A DNA stretch of 64,000 nucleotides from Siphonodentalium dalli (taxonomy: Eukaryota > Mollusca > Scaphopoda > Gadilida > Siphonodentaliidae), in contig CP136065.1 in the NCBI GenBank assembly GCA_032622095.1, positions 54,805,949 through 54,869,948 on the forward strand, given 5' to 3'. A program made the position numbers and the translations under genes. Each line of letters begins with the position of its first letter. Position 1 is the stretch's first letter. Positions 24,235-38,500 of the stretch are shown piece after piece. The notes under the pieces were generated by a model, which saw nothing but the letters and a program-made list of their open reading frames with translations, had not been told where the DNA came from and did not search any database.

Positions 24235-25817
24235 GATTAAGAATAATTATATTATACTAAATGCAAATCTGATAACGATTAACCCACATTCAATATCAGT
24301 AGGCATGCATCATATTTCAAACGTAATACATGTATATCTATTTTCATATCAATGGTTGATAAAAAAAACCATTGATGATCAATTAATTTTATACTGTTGA
24401 CATGCGGATGTCACATTTTGTATATTTGTACATTTTATATATGTAGCTGTGTATAGGACTGCTAGCTGGTACATGTTTATTGACTTTCAACATGTCTAAA
24501 TATAGTTATAAGTTCATCAACATAAGACAAAGACATTTGCGATATATTGAAATTTTAATGCATTGTATACCCATACATACCCATACATATACATGTATGT
24601 ACATGAAATGTGACTACACGCAAACAAGTGCATGGCAGTCATCACGGTGATGTGACATCTTCAAATGCGGGTGTGTATATATAGCACATATAGGCCGGTT
24701 ATTGTGCCTCCCTGAAAGATATCAACTAATGAAGGTAATGTGAGGAAAAAAAACGCTAATAATTACCCATTTCTGCATTGATAGAGATCAACATCAAATA
24801 TGGCCAGTATAATGTGTTAACCAGGATGGTTGCCAATGTAACGTGACCTCTATGGCGGTGGTATGCGTGGCTATGAACATGCCTTTGCCTAATCACATAT
24901 GAAATTTTGACAAATTATTCCAATCAATACTTGAGATACACCATGTTACCGATATACACATAATGCTTATATACATATATGGTATGCTTGGCATTGGGGA
25001 ATCCGTCCGGGGCCGCGGTGCTAGTGGCAACGAAAGAGTTTTAAAAAATCAGCCAACCCAATAGCTACACAGCTACGCTACATATGTACGGTATATTATC
25101 ATGAGTGTCCAACCTGGTGATGCATATAGTGTTCTCTGGTCACCATTTGGTCATATCATACTCAGAAATCATGCAACAGGGAACTACAAAACTAAGTAAT
25201 ATAATTCCAATAGCTTACTTAATCTTTGATAAATATGTTGATACGAAGAAAAAAATTGCATCACACATTTTTCGACCTCGAATCACCCAACCCGTCCCTG
25301 TGTCTGGACTTTTTCTGCAGATCCCCCCCCCCCGCTTTCTTCAGAAATTAAAAAGTGACTTGCCAACAATTTTGCCAAAGTAAAATATTTGTTGCCAACT
25401 GTGAATTATATTTGCCATTGACAAATTTGGTATCTTGTTTCGTCTTATAGAACACGTCTCTTTAAGACATATTAATGTTACTAAAACAATTATACATTCA
25501 GTTGGTTTTGGCGTTGCGTGGTCGAATCAGGCACAATTAATAGACATCCAGAAAAAAATACATATCCCAAACTTTGATTGACCAGTTCATTTAGCAGTGG
25601 TGATTAGATATAGAGTGGTCATCACGAGGATTTTTTTTTTTTTAAAGAACTGAAGTCAACCTTACGCTTAGAAAACTATATTACCGATTTCCCCTTCAGT
25701 CGGATAAAAATACGTACATGCAATCATAGATTCGAAGTGGAAACAAGTAGATGGGGTAAGCGAGGAGCAACAGAGATTTATGCCCTGACCCACTTTAAAG
25801 CGTTGACGTTGTTGTTG

Positions 25818-25849
<32 letters not shown>

Positions 25850-26090
25850 GTTGTTAGTATTAGTTATTATAATAACTTTATAGTATTAGTATTGCTATAG
25901 GACATACTTGAAAAGTATCCTGATACTAGGCTGATAGAATATATTAAATGAATATAAAAAATGACGATAACGAGGACGATGGATAACAGATAGACTGCCG
26001 CCATATCTATCTACATGAATCTATCTATCTATCTTCACTTTGTAAATATTTCACATCTCGCCAGCAACATGTGAACTCATGTCTTTGAGA
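24235..26090. other. No recognised gene
   Basis: Contains simple sequence (poly-C at 25324, poly-T at 25630, GTT tract) and a small ATCAATGGTT hairpin at 24350. Confidence 0.5.
25808..25857 (+). repeat. GTT/GTG microsatellite
   Basis: About nine GTT units followed by GGT units, then TTGTTAG. Confidence 0.95.
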
Positions 26091-26094
26091 TTAA

Positions 26095-26556
26095 AGATAC
26101 GGGCGGCGTTGGTGGGTATGAAATAATAGTAAAATATAGACAGATTTTGTTCTTATACCAATCAGAAATATGGCATAAACAGCATGTCATTGTCAAATAT
26201 TTTTCCTTTGTTATGTAAAAAAAGTTGTAGAACCTGGCTTTTGTTTAGATCCGGCTATGGTAAACATAAAGAGCGTTATTTGTTACTGTTTTCCTGATAT
26301 GGAAATAATAAAGAGCGTTTATATCATTTGTGTGTGGTTAACCAATGGAATTGCGCTGTGTTATGTAAACAGAAGCAAAACGTTTGTAACACGAGCTCTT
26401 GTTTACGTACACCATCGTACGTCTTGATGACAATATACTATTTACGCGCTGATTATGTTTGGCATATGAACAAAACTATATATATTTTAATATTCCTTCT
26501 GTTGATGGCGATTTGAACAAATAGGAATATTTCTGCAACGAACACCGCCCGTGCCT
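26095..26556 (-). mobile_element. TTAA-flanked AGGCACG-end element, copy 2
   Basis: TTAA at 26091-26094 and 26557-26560. Ends are AGATACGGGCGGCG and the complement of CGCCCGTGCCT. It shares AAACATAAAGAGCGTT and AATAAAGAGCGTTTATATCA with the other copies in reverse orientation. Confidence 0.85.
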
Positions 26557-26564
26557 TTAAAGCA

Positions 26565-28185
26565 TATCAGCGTATCAGAAAATTTGGCAAGTTGCAATGT
26601 GAACACTGGTTAGACGAGATTGGCGCGGGTTCGAAACACGACGTGGCAGAAAATCGGGACCGACTTTCTATAGCTTGGTCTGAGTTGAGGGACATCTCCA
26701 TGTATTCTGATTGATATGTCATGACCATTTCGATACTAAATGAGAATTTGTTCACGCTCATTGAAGCAAGCACGTTTAAGCAATGAACACGCATTTACCG
26801 AGTCCATGCGTCCATAATCTGATGTATATACATGTAGATGATATATTATGGAGTCGTTCAGCAGTAATGCTTAAATCCGATTACGAATCAGTATGCAGAT
26901 ATGAGTGAATATAATGAGAGAGACCAAACATACGATTTGTATTGTGACCATAAGATTATAGGATTATCCATAAATCGTGAATCTTTCATGACGTCACTGC
27001 CCAACCCAATCGGAACAGTGTATGGACTGATATTTTGTTACTATGAACATGCCCAACACAGAGAACATGTATTACCCACATGACGGTACTGAGTTCTCAT
27101 CAATATGACGTAACAACTGGAATTCGTGCTTATTTGGGAGCAAATGGATGCAACGTTTAACGAACAAGGAACGGGGTAGTTGCCGACGATGTGGCCGGCA
27201 GTTTACGGAGGGCAATTATGGATAATTGCGGTATCCTTTCTGACAAAAGGTGGGTAATACTTTGTTTTTACTCCAGATCATATTTCATGTGCGCTTCCCC
27301 ACCCCCCATGTATACATCTGAAGATCTGCATGTTATAGGGCAATAACAAATTTTGGTCAAGCACTAACCGTGGTTATACCCAAGTTAGAAATCTCATCGT
27401 TTGTCAAAGTCGAATCCTAATTCGTGGTTATCGTAGATGTTTGGCAAACACTGGTTCAATAATAGGTCTTTGACAACGATTAGTATAGCTCTAAAATATC
27501 TATTTTAAAATATATTTTAGGTATATTACTTTTAGTTCTATACTAATAATGTGTGTTATTGGCACGTGGGTTCAATTGGTTCGCGATGACCACATTGAAC
27601 TAATCGCAGTGATAACGTTTTGGTTTTTGTTGCCCAACATCGTTGAGTTGTAAGCTGTTATACTAACGTGGAAATATCGTCAATTGTCGTGGTTTATTCT
27701 GAAAGCCCACAGTTTACACCTTAAATCATTGGTTTGTTCTCTATAGACCAGAAACTAATTAGATATAGTGTCAGTGGTTCAAATGGAGAAGAAGTTTTAA
27801 CACGTTTCGAAATATTTTCAGACAAGCAATGGCTGCCTCTGATAAAAAGCGTCCATGCTTTCGTTTAAATAATCAGTAGATTATAAAGAGCGTTCTTGTT
27901 TTCAATGTAACGCTGGTGGGTGGTGTGGATTTTCGCGCTGCCTGTCCCATGCGATTACTGCACCCAAAATAAAGTTTACTTACAATTGTTGGGTTATCCA
28001 AAATGGATCGATTGTTGGGTCAAATTCTAGAAGTTGGTTCAATTAGATTGTTGGGTTGGATTATTTTGTTAAAAATCACTGGTTTTCAGTTGCGCCCCTT
28101 GATAAAAATTTCATGGATGTGTGCTCTTTTGTCATATTTTCTTATCTTTATTGGTATCAAACTCAAATAATAGAGCTTGGTAGAC
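26565..28185. other. No recognised gene; expected to hold the missing 5' exon if nearby
   Basis: No signal-peptide-like exon with a phase-1 donor could be made out. The repeat-linked phrase TAAAGAGCGTTCTTG at 27887 suggests an old TTAA-element remnant. Confidence 0.4.
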
Positions 28186-28189
28186 ACAT

Positions 28190-28335
28190 TGTGCGTAATC
28201 GCAGCGGGCGACATGGCTTGCTATGTCATAGTAATTATGACGACCAATTGTCACCATACTCCACCATAATAAGATGTCACACCCACTATGCTATCGCTAC
28301 TGTATGGTACATGTGCCCGCAGCCATTATCCAATG
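28190..28335 (-). mobile_element. Solo end of the GGCTGCGG inverted-repeat family
   Basis: This 140 bp stretch, ending CCCGCAGCC, matches the right arm of the 34320-35019 element (ACGACCAATTGTCACCA, then CCATAATAAGATGTCAC and ATCGCTACTGTAT). Only one end is present here. Confidence 0.65.
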
Positions 28336-28415
28336 GGCAATCAATTAATATTTCTTGTTGCCATTTTTATCTTAAAGTTGTGCCAGCCGATTTGACACCT
28401 TCGAACTAGTTCATG

Positions 28416-28668
28416 CAAGCCTTGAAATAGTGAGCCTGTCATTTACAGAATGAGGTCCCCAGAGGGTGAATTTAGTGATGCTACCCCGCATAGCGGGCTA
28501 GCATCATCAAATTCACCCTCTGGGAACCTCATTCTGCTGAGGTGTAAGCAGAATGAGGTCCCCAGAGGGTGAATTTGGTGATGCTAGCCCGCTATGCGGG
28601 TAGCATCACTAAATTCACCCTCTGGGGACCTCATTCTGCAAATGACAGACACCCCATATCAAGGCTTG
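28416..28668. mobile_element. CAAGCCTTGAAATAG palindromic element, copy 2
   Basis: Both ends are present. Two hairpins with the loop GCATAGCGGGCTAGC / GCTAGCCCGCTATGC face each other, so the whole 253 bp is one large palindrome. It follows a partial AGATRCC-type end at 28372-28400. Confidence 0.88.
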
Positions 28669-28669
28669 A

Positions 28670-29379
28670 GTTCCTGTTCTCTACCAACAATATAACTAGA
28701 TAACCATGTACAATCCTTCTTATATACCATTTTTATATTGATTTTCAAAAGACACATTTGTTTTTTACCTCGTTGTGTTTTTTGTCGGAACGTTAAATTA
28801 TTACATCTGATAAAGAGTGTTCATACTTACGTTACCAAAAATCAGTATATATTATAAAGTTATTATACAATGCTGTGTACAGTATGTGTTTTTCTTGTAC
28901 AAGTCCAGGTTGTGGTGAAAAGTCATATTGGACGAGACGCGAACTGTATACAACATTGTATAATGACATTTTCGTTATCCATCTGTATGTTTATCCAAAA
29001 TGACGTCACCCGGAGTGTCGATAATTTTTTTTTATAAAAATCATATTGGACTCGATTTGTGAGTCAAATATGACTTTCGAGAGTCCAATATGACTTTTCC
29101 CCCTGATTATCACGTGACGGCTTTTTGCCCAATCAGAAATAGTGTTAGTTAAGGGATGGATAATAAATAGATATTAAAGAAAATTCTAAATATTAAGCGT
29201 TTATAATCTTTTTTTATTTGCTTTTCATATTAATCCGAGTGTTTTTGGATATTCGCGATGCTTTGTGATACTAATCATTGTGATTTCATTTGTATACGCC
29301 CATTACAAAAACGGTCGTATAATGTAATAATTCTGTTCGTCCGTTTTATTGTATATCTGAGTATTGATTTTCATTATAG
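28670..29379. other. No recognised gene; small inverted pairs
   Basis: TATACAATGCTGTGTACAGT pairs imperfectly with TGTATACAACATTGTATAA (28866-28970), and AGTCATATTGGAC recurs at 28920 and, inverted, near 29085. Confidence 0.45.
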
Positions 29380-29542
29380 CACTGGCATGTACCATCCCTT
29401 CTGATATCAGAGGGACGTGGGTCTCCAACACGGGCCAATCTTGGGAGGTCGGCGAAACAACCATTACGAATTACTCTAGTCCAGCATTCGGAGATCAAAT
29501 ATTTACGTGTGACGTCAATTCCGGAAACAAATACGTGTTCAG
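29380..29542 (+). CDS. Exon of the DUF7042-type gene (DUF7044-like start)
   Basis: The acceptor TTATAG lies just before and the donor AGGTAAGA just after. The exon starts two bases before a codon boundary and ends two bases into a codon. It encodes ALACTIPSDIRGTW and then a short beta-rich stretch with one Cys, ending KYVF. The RGTW after a Cys is typical of mature DUF7044 starts, so the missing upstream exon should hold the signal peptide. Confidence 0.85.
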
Positions 29543-32500
29543 GTAAGAACAAAAACATCCATGTACAGAATGAACAGAAAATAAATGTGAGATTAATTTA
29601 TACTGGATTTAAAAGCCCACTTAATTTTCGAGTCACTGATTATTTGTTTATAGTGCCTTGATATACGGTTTTAATAACAATCTATGTCATAAAATATGAT
29701 TAAAATACTATAACTCATCACCATTTGAAACGTATGTGTCTCAGAAGGCTCCCAGAATGCAACAGAATTCAAACTAAAACTGTATTTTCAATGGAAGTGG
29801 AACAACTATATCTTTAAGCTTAGAGTTATTACCCCTCCATTGAAAATAATACAATTTGAACTACAATCGAGTTGGGGGAAAAAACACGTCAGTAGCTCAA
29901 CAAAAACATGTTCACAGTTTATTACACCGGATAAGTTGATAATACAATGTTTTGGAGCTTCCTCTTTCAAATGGTATATAATACGGCATATATTTTATAT
30001 ATGTGATCTGGGGGTTTGAAAATTAAGTGGGCCTTTAACGGGGGGAAATGGACCGGCAGCTAATATGATAAATTCCTGCCTGTTCTTATTCAAGCGATTT
30101 ATTGAAGTAAAATGAAAATACACTTCTTACCGTAAAATTCTTCATAGAATACCTCAGAAGGTATAGAACAATTGAACTTATATATGGCACTTAGACAACA
30201 TGCCTCCAAAAATACAAGAAAGATGGACAATACAAGAACATTTGTTCGATTATTGATCACATTGCTTCTCCAAATAAGCCTTTATAGAAATGACCATGGA
30301 AGAGAGTGACAAAACCCTGAAAGATACATATATTTCTTTGTTTCCGTAAATTACTCATAATTGTAACCATACCATCTTGCTCTGTGTATGTCGCGTACAT
30401 GTTCTTACGATTGATCCGAATAAAAATAAAAAACCCATGTGATTACGAAATGGCATTGTGTAAATCAATCGATGTCAAAGATAAAATTGCATTGTTACCC
30501 TCCTCCCTATTTTCCACCCTTCTGATTGGCCCATGTCCTGTCACGTGCCGGGCGACAAATCACACTGTCGCCCGCTGAGCCGGGAGACATTGTTTTTGTC
30601 GCCCGCTTGATGTTATATTGCAAGAATATCGCCAAGCACACAGTGCAGTAACTCATCTATTTCACATCACTGCAACGTACTAAAATCATAGTTCTTATAT
30701 ACCCCACGCATTCGCAAAACACACCAGTTGTGGTGTTTGCTAATTTGCATATATTTAGTGAACACTAATATTCGAACTTTTAAGTTGATACTTTTATCGG
30801 ACAAGCGTTATTATGTACTTTTAATATCGAAACATTTCGGTGATTCAATATGTTCATGTCGACATTATGGTGCAAGATTGAAAGAGTGGATCCCTTGAGT
30901 TGGTTGGTTATAAATGTCTGCTGGTAGACAACGTAATGCATACGTTCGTCGCGAATGAATGGTACTGTAAGCTTATCCATGATATCAGACCGCTCCGCGA
31001 TGTCTGCACTGTGGTCATAGAAGTATTTTTGTGTGATGTTCGCCATGTACTTGGGAGCACTGACACATATGAATGTACATTAATGAAATTGACAACTTCC
31101 CAATAGCTTTCGGTGAAGACCGTTATGAAATGAACATCGCGAGTAAATTCCGCGCAGAAGACGACATTGAATATGCCACATTTCAGAAGCCCTTAACATA
31201 CCTATATGGCTTATTGGTTTACATTGCATGGACCGATATTGACGATTTAACCACCAAAATGATCGTAAATAAACGCTGATTATCAAACGCTTGACTATCT
31301 TTATGGAACAGAAATCCTATAGGACGATAAGTAGTAACTGAACATATACATAATCGGGAAATAAATTTAAGCACTCGTGACTCAGTGCAACATCGTGCGT
31401 GTGGATGTCAAGGATTGTTTTCTGTTGTATAGTCGGATAACAAAACAGTTGTTGCCCTTCTTCTCGGGAGACATCGAGATTTGTCACCCGCTCGAGAACG
31501 GAATGTCTCCCTCGGAGCTGCGCTCCTCGGGAGACATTCCGTTCTCGAGCGGGTGACAAATCTCAATGTCTCCCTCGACAGCGGGCGACAACTGTATAAT
31601 GTCGGTACTCCAACAAAAGGTACGCAAAAAGGGGTCTTTTAAATTGGTAATAGTTCAGTTAATCGCCATGTTTCCCGAAAGTTCTCGTATGTTTACCCTG
31701 TTAAGCATGACTCGATAATTGCGATAACTGTTCGCCCAATTTAAAGATGTATTCAGGGTTCCAGACCATTTTTTACGAAACCTATTTTAATTCAGATTCT
31801 ATTGTATAAATTAAATTGTTTGGAATCAGAAGAGCTACAAGAAAAACGTGTTCGATATTGAATTTTCTATGCATTTATTTCATACAGTTTTAGAGGGACA
31901 CCAACAAATATTTTGAACATTCTATTGTATTTATTGGTCCACAATTTACATTTAATATTAATATTAATTTTAATATCTAATATTATTTTTAATATTTAAT
32001 ATTAATTTTAATATTAATTTAATATTAATTAATTTAATATTTTGTTTTCATCAGACCAAAGCTGAAACGATGCTAAATTAGAATGTTTTGTATTATGTTG
32101 TTGTTGTTGTTGTTGTAACCGGAGGTCTGGCACACGGAATGCATCTTTATACACATGGTTGTGGTTTTAAAGCCCAGTATATAGTTTTATCATGCTGGCA
32201 TATTAGAGTGATCATTGAGAATGGATATCTACTGACAGGAGGTGAGGGCATATATTAGGTTCACATTGATTGACATACCCAGTATAATGCGCAGTTGTAA
32301 AATTCCGGTTTGGCTCCGGGAATCAAGCTAGGTAGACAAATAAGGGGTATACCACTGTCCACGATTTAAATTTTGTGGAGTGAATACAAAAAATGATTAT
32401 TCCTATGATAAAGAGCGTTCATACTTTCGTTGCACAAAAGTGGTAGATATTACAGTTACTCAATCCGATCAGAGGGTCCCCATATCATCAACAACATTTC

Positions 32501-35500
32501 TTCAAAATTCGCTTTAGTTATCAGAATCGATTAATTACAACAAAATATGTTGGTTGGTTGGTGTGTCTGTTGAAGTTCTTTTGAAGGAGACTTCCGCTCT
32601 GTAAGGTAGCTCCAAGGTCGCTGGTGCAATTATACCCTCAATGCTTTAATCCACTCTAGTACTGTGCTCAGTTGCAGGAGTGTGTGACGTCATATGGTGA
32701 TGTAAAATGAACAGTTCCATTAATGAATGAAGCTTTGCTTCATCATAGTGAAATGTTTGTATTACAGATGAACCGGAATACTTCAACTAGAAAGTTTGGG
32801 TTGGTTTGATAACCCACAAGTGTTTGAAGGTCCATTAAGGATATTGTTGAAGTGTCTTTTGTATCATTTAGAGTGGAAATGTTACTAAACAGGGCATATC
32901 TTTGTGTTGAATGTAATTGGCAGCCAAAGAAGAAATGGTTAATAGTTTCAACTCAATTTGGAGAGTCTGATAAACCAAGTCGATGTTTGTGTGCATTAAG
33001 TAATGTATGTCCAATAATAATTCTGTTGATCATTATTTCAGTTTTTCTGTTAGGATGATGCTTAGCAAGGAGACCTTTGAAGTCACGTTGAACTGAGGGA
33101 AACAATTCATATGAATGTCTGGCAGTTTAGCGTAGATCCCATTTAAATTGCCATTTGTTTTTAATGACATCAGACACAAACGGTTTGAAGTCCTTCACTG
33201 GTTTTTCGTCAGAAGGTATAAGGTCCTTGTTGGATATTAATGTGGTCTTTGCTGCCTCTTTAGCAGCCTGATCAGCAAGTTCATTGCCTTTGACACCAAT
33301 ATGACTACTAGTCCATTTAATCTTGATTGATATTAATGGCTTGAGGAGTTCCAATTGGTGAATAGTATGCCAGCAGTCGCGTATCAACGAATATGAGTTG
33401 TCACTAGGTTTGAATTCGAAAATAGATGTGATAGCCAATTGAGAGTCACATAATATATGTGCATTGTTAAGTGATGCTGTTTTTGGAACCTTCTAGGGTC
33501 ATTTCGATGTGTTTTAAAGCTAGAAGAATACCCTTGATTTCAGCACTATTGTTGAGACCGTCAGTGTGAATGGTTTCGGAGATAGTTATAGGTTCACTTA
33601 GAATACCGGATGGATAAATCACAGCTGATGCTCCGCTAGTTAGAGAGTTGGGAAAAGTAGAACCATCAGTGAAAATTATCATATCCTGATTGAGAGTTTG
33701 CTCAAGATATGTTAAGGTGTCCTTCACCGCGTTGTCACGAGATACTGATTTGGATGAGCAGGGTCCGATATCACCAGCCGAAGAAGCATATATAGAAACG
33801 CTGGGGTGAAAATTATAGCATTCAAGTTCATATTGTGGTTCATCAGTTACTTGAAAAAAGTTCTTGCTCAATAAATATTGACTGTCTTGGCATATTCTTT
33901 TTATAGGAGTTTCATATGATTTATTTACGGCACTGATTAGGAGCTGCTTCAGATATGACTTAATGTTTTTTTATTTGAGCCTGAGGTAATCATTTCATCT
34001 CCTTCATTTTGAGGAGTAATGGTGGTCTGCTACATAAAACTTCCATTGCCTCTGTACTTGATGAGTGAACAACACCAGTTGTGTTTAGTAGGGCAGATCT
34101 TTGAACGTTCAGAAGCTCCCGGATCACACCCTCTTTAACAGTACACCATGGTGGGTATCCATGAAGTAGAATGGGAACTATTGCTGCGTTGTACAGTCTA
34201 ATAGATTTGCCCATGTTAATGCCGGATTCATTAACAAATTTCCCAATCTTGTAAAGTCTAGCACGAGATTTTAAGACAGTTTTTTCAATGTGTGGTTTAA
34301 ATGATAAATCACTGTCAATGGCTGCGGACACACGTATCACAGTAGCGATGGCATATAGTACGTGTGACAATTTATTATGGTGGAGTTTGGTGACAATTGG
34401 TCGTCACAATTAATATGCCATAGCTGGCCATGTCGCCCGCTGCATATTCGCACGAGTCTTCCAAAGTTAGTTATGATCAGCCTTTTTCTTGTTTTGGTCC
34501 TTGTATATATTGTTCGCTTTGTTTATTCCAGATACTTTCTCTCAGCTGCATTTCTCCCAACAATTCCGACACAGCTTCATCGGTCCACATGATAATGTTA
34601 GCGAAATTATGCGTAGAACTAAACGTCGCAAAATTAAAAATGCAATTAGGGAACTGTCTTAATACGCATGAAATTAATATAAGTAGATAAACATGCAGTG
34701 AGATCATGTCAATAAAATACTACGTGCATGATATGTAAGTGAATGAGGGATTGCCATGGTCAAACACAATTCTGGACGATCGATCGTGCAATTATATTAT
34801 ATCGTAGATAATACAATGTAGCAAAACGTTATGAGTAGAGATCAACCTTGGTGAAACGCAATGGGTTAATTGGTCGAGTCGACTCATTGTGCGGAAACTC
34901 AGCGGGCAACATGGCGAGCTATGGCACAGAATTATGACGATCAATTGTCACCAAACTCAACCATAATAAATTGTCACACCTACTATGGCATCGCTACTGT
35001 GATACGTGTGTCCGCAGCCAATAGTAATACCTAGACGATTTTTGTCTTTGATCAGTTCTATTGGTTTATTGTTTATGCACACATTGGGTTTGAAGTTATT
35101 TACTGGAGGAATGTGCATGACGTCTGTTTTGTTGGTATTGAGACATAGGTGCCATCTGTTGCACCAAGAAGATACTGATTGTAGGCATTCATTCATCTCT
35201 TTCTCTGATTGTATCGGGTCGTAGTTAGTAATGATTATGGTTATATCATCAAAGTATCGGATAGTTTGCTCTGAGCGACCAGACATAATGTCATCAGTAT
35301 AGAGTGTGAACAGAATGGGACTGATGACAGACCCCTCCGGTGCTCCTATTTCAGTTGGAATCCAGCCACTTTGGTATGTGTTTACAAAGTTTTTGCTCTT
35401 TCGGTTAGTTAAGAAGTTGTGGATGTATTTCAGGAGCCATGTTGAAGGAGTTTATGTACAATTCCTTCTCTCATGATGGAGTCAAATGATCCTTCAAAGT

Positions 35501-38500
35501 TTAGAGCATGCTTCCCTTTATTTTTGGCTGTGATAAGGAATTCAGTTACTTCAACTAATGCACTTGTGGTACTGCGGTGCTTACGATAAGCATATTGGGC
35601 ACCATTCGGGAATTCGCATTCTCGTTTTTCCATATCAATCTCCAAGTTATGATTTTCTCGAAGGTTTTCCGGGTTTTTTATGTAGATTTTGTTGTCCTTT
35701 TTGAAGGCTGTTGGATTAACACCATGTTCCCAGAGAGATTGAAATAACATATGAATGCATTTAACCATAATGTCCCCAGATTTAGTGATCATTAAAGGAT
35801 CAATATTATCCGGTACAGGGGCAGAGCTATTGTTCATGGCTTTCAGAGCACTCAGTACTTCACTTTAACTAATATCTCTATTTTCTGGTTATTCTATGTT
35901 ATTATTGAGAATATTATTATCAATGATGTTTGTTCTAATTGAAGAATTTATTTCTTTTTTCCACTGCCTGTCGAAACCTGATGTGTCGGCGTGATTACGG
36001 TCAATGTACACATATTGTAGTCTTTTCGATATGTCTTCATCAGAACGTGCATAGTCTTTATCAGCATTTTGAATTTTAATTGGCTGAATGGTGTTGTCTT
36101 GGTTGTGTTTATGAATGCTATTAAGTTGAATAAGTTTCCAGAAATCACGTTGATTTGCTCTGCTTATTTTTTAACATGTTTGGTCCCAGTGTGTTGATTT
36201 TTTTTTATCTATTGCTGACCGGAGTTCACAAATAGCATTGTCAAGAATGACTTTATTATGTGGATCAGAACGTTTGTGGAATAGCTTATTCGCCTTTTTA
36301 AACATTCAATCGATTTTAGTTTAATATCCTCGTTCCATACATGTTTTGAGTGTTTTGTGGTGTGTTTCTTGCCAATGTGTGTCTCAGCTGTGTTGAGAAT
36401 GACTTCGCAGAAACTGTCGTATTTGGAGTCTGCGTCTTCAAATGTATTGAACTGTGTACATCAGTTGTTTAATTCTCCGTTGATTGCAGTTTTCCATGCT
36501 TTCCAGTCTCAGTTTTTGAAGTCCTATAGTGTTTTACCAATAGATTGTTCTGATTCGTTGAGCACAAAGTTGATTATGGAGTGGTCTGTACAAACATTCC
36601 CCTCCCGATCGATGAACCAAGTAGTATCTACATTACCAAGACCACGTGAGAAAGTGATATAAATAGCGATATGCTATTCATTTCTTGTCCAAGTGTATAT
36701 ATATACCAGCATTATATGTTGTAAGGTTGTGGCTGTCTGTCACATTAAGTAGAGTTCTACCCATACGAGCAGATTGAGATTTCCAATTTAGCTTGCAGAT
36801 ATCGTTTTGTGTTTCCCAGGCAATTGAAGTCTCCCAGAACTATGAGTCTACAGTTGCGATATTTGTCCAGAGCTAGGTTAAGTTTGAGGATATGCTTTTT
36901 CTGTTTTGACGGAATATATACATTGGCAAGGACAACACTCCCTGATGGATGCACTATTTCAGTCCAGATAGATTCAATGTTGAATTGCGGATTGTCTATT
37001 TGAATGAACTTGATTCCTGGCCTGATAAATGTGGCAACCCCACCACCACGCTTACCTGTTGTCCTATTTTGAAAAAAAAACAGTGTTCCAATTTAAGAAG
37101 TTAATGAAATTATTTTTATTGCACGTTCCCTGGATGCAAACTATGTCAACCTTATGCATCATGACACAATGCTCTAAAGTGAGTACAAGAAGTGTTGTAT
37201 GAGTTAATGTTGCTTTGTACAATTTTCATTTAGGCTAAAGGTTGTTACAGTCTTTGACATCATGAGAAATGCTCGTACAGTTAGCACAAGTGGGTGTATT
37301 CACACAGAGAGCTGATATGTGACCAAAACGTTGACATTTAAAGCACCGAATGGGTTTTATCTTATTGTAAAGTTTATCAAGAATGACAACACCGTTTAAT
37401 AGACATCTGTCAATAAAATATTTGTCAGAAGCAGTGATTTTGATAATTCTCATTTGCTTGCATGTCTGTGAAACAATATCTTTTCACTTCAGTTTTGGCA
37501 TTATATTCATTTTACATATCCTTCCGAATGACTATGGACTTTTAACCCTTTCAGTGCCAGAGGCCGATCTCATCGGCCCTAATTTACGGTCTGTAAAATC
37601 GGCCCTAAAAAAATTAAGAATATTTTTTTCTTCTTTTTTATAGATTTTTTTGGGTTGAATTGTTTTTGGGTATGCTTAAGCATGCTATAGCGAATTTAAA
37701 AACAAACTGGATAAAACCTTAGGGGCGTGTTATAACTCAAAACTATCACCAATTATTCATAGTAATAATTTTGATGCCCATGAAAAACGTAAGATTCCCT
37801 GGCACTAAACCTACAAAATAAGTCTGTTAAAGAATATAAGATTTTTTTTTTAAATTGTAAAAAATTGTAAAAAATAATAACAAATGATGAATTTTGTTTA
37901 GGCCAATGCATTCTCTAAATATATATGCGAGGCGACCTATGGTCGACTCGCATATATAAGAGAATGCATTGGCACAGGGTATATGGGTTGATACAAAAAT
38001 CGGACCTGGCACTGAAAGGGTTAAAGTTCCACCGCTGTTGTTGAAAGCATTGTGAGGCCATTCCTGCTTGAGAAGTTTAGCAGAGGCTTTGTCTTTTACA
38101 CGAACAGCAACTCCTCCTCTGGGAAGACAATAGGCATATTCTATGTTCACTTGAGGCTTGAATTTGTTGATCTCTTTCCTAATGCTTGAGGAGTTTTGAA
38201 AGAGTTTTGGTTCTGTGAGTTTATCGATTATGACGATATTAGACTCTGACCCGTGTGACACTTTAACTTGACAGAGTTTGTCATCGACTCCCCCTGTAGA
38301 GATGATTGTCTCCTGTACACAGTGCACATACTTTTTGGTGGTGTTAGTTTTGGTTTTCTTCCCTGTCACAATTGATTTTGGCGTCTTGATGTTAGAGGTT
38401 GGTGATTTGGTTTGGAGTGGTTTCTGCGTATTTGATAGTGTCAACCACAGATTGTTGTTAGATTGCAGTTGAGATATATTACAAAAAATACATTTGAACT

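Noticed and set aside
26328-26516. Small frame ending in a hydrophobic stretch, considered as the missing signal-peptide exon
   Set aside because: It lies wholly within a TTAA element and ends in a stop without a suitable donor.
26600-26660. GGTTCGAAAC word as a possible tRNA or SINE B box
   Set aside because: No A box or cloverleaf arms at the right spacing; no tRNA gene was found anywhere in the window.
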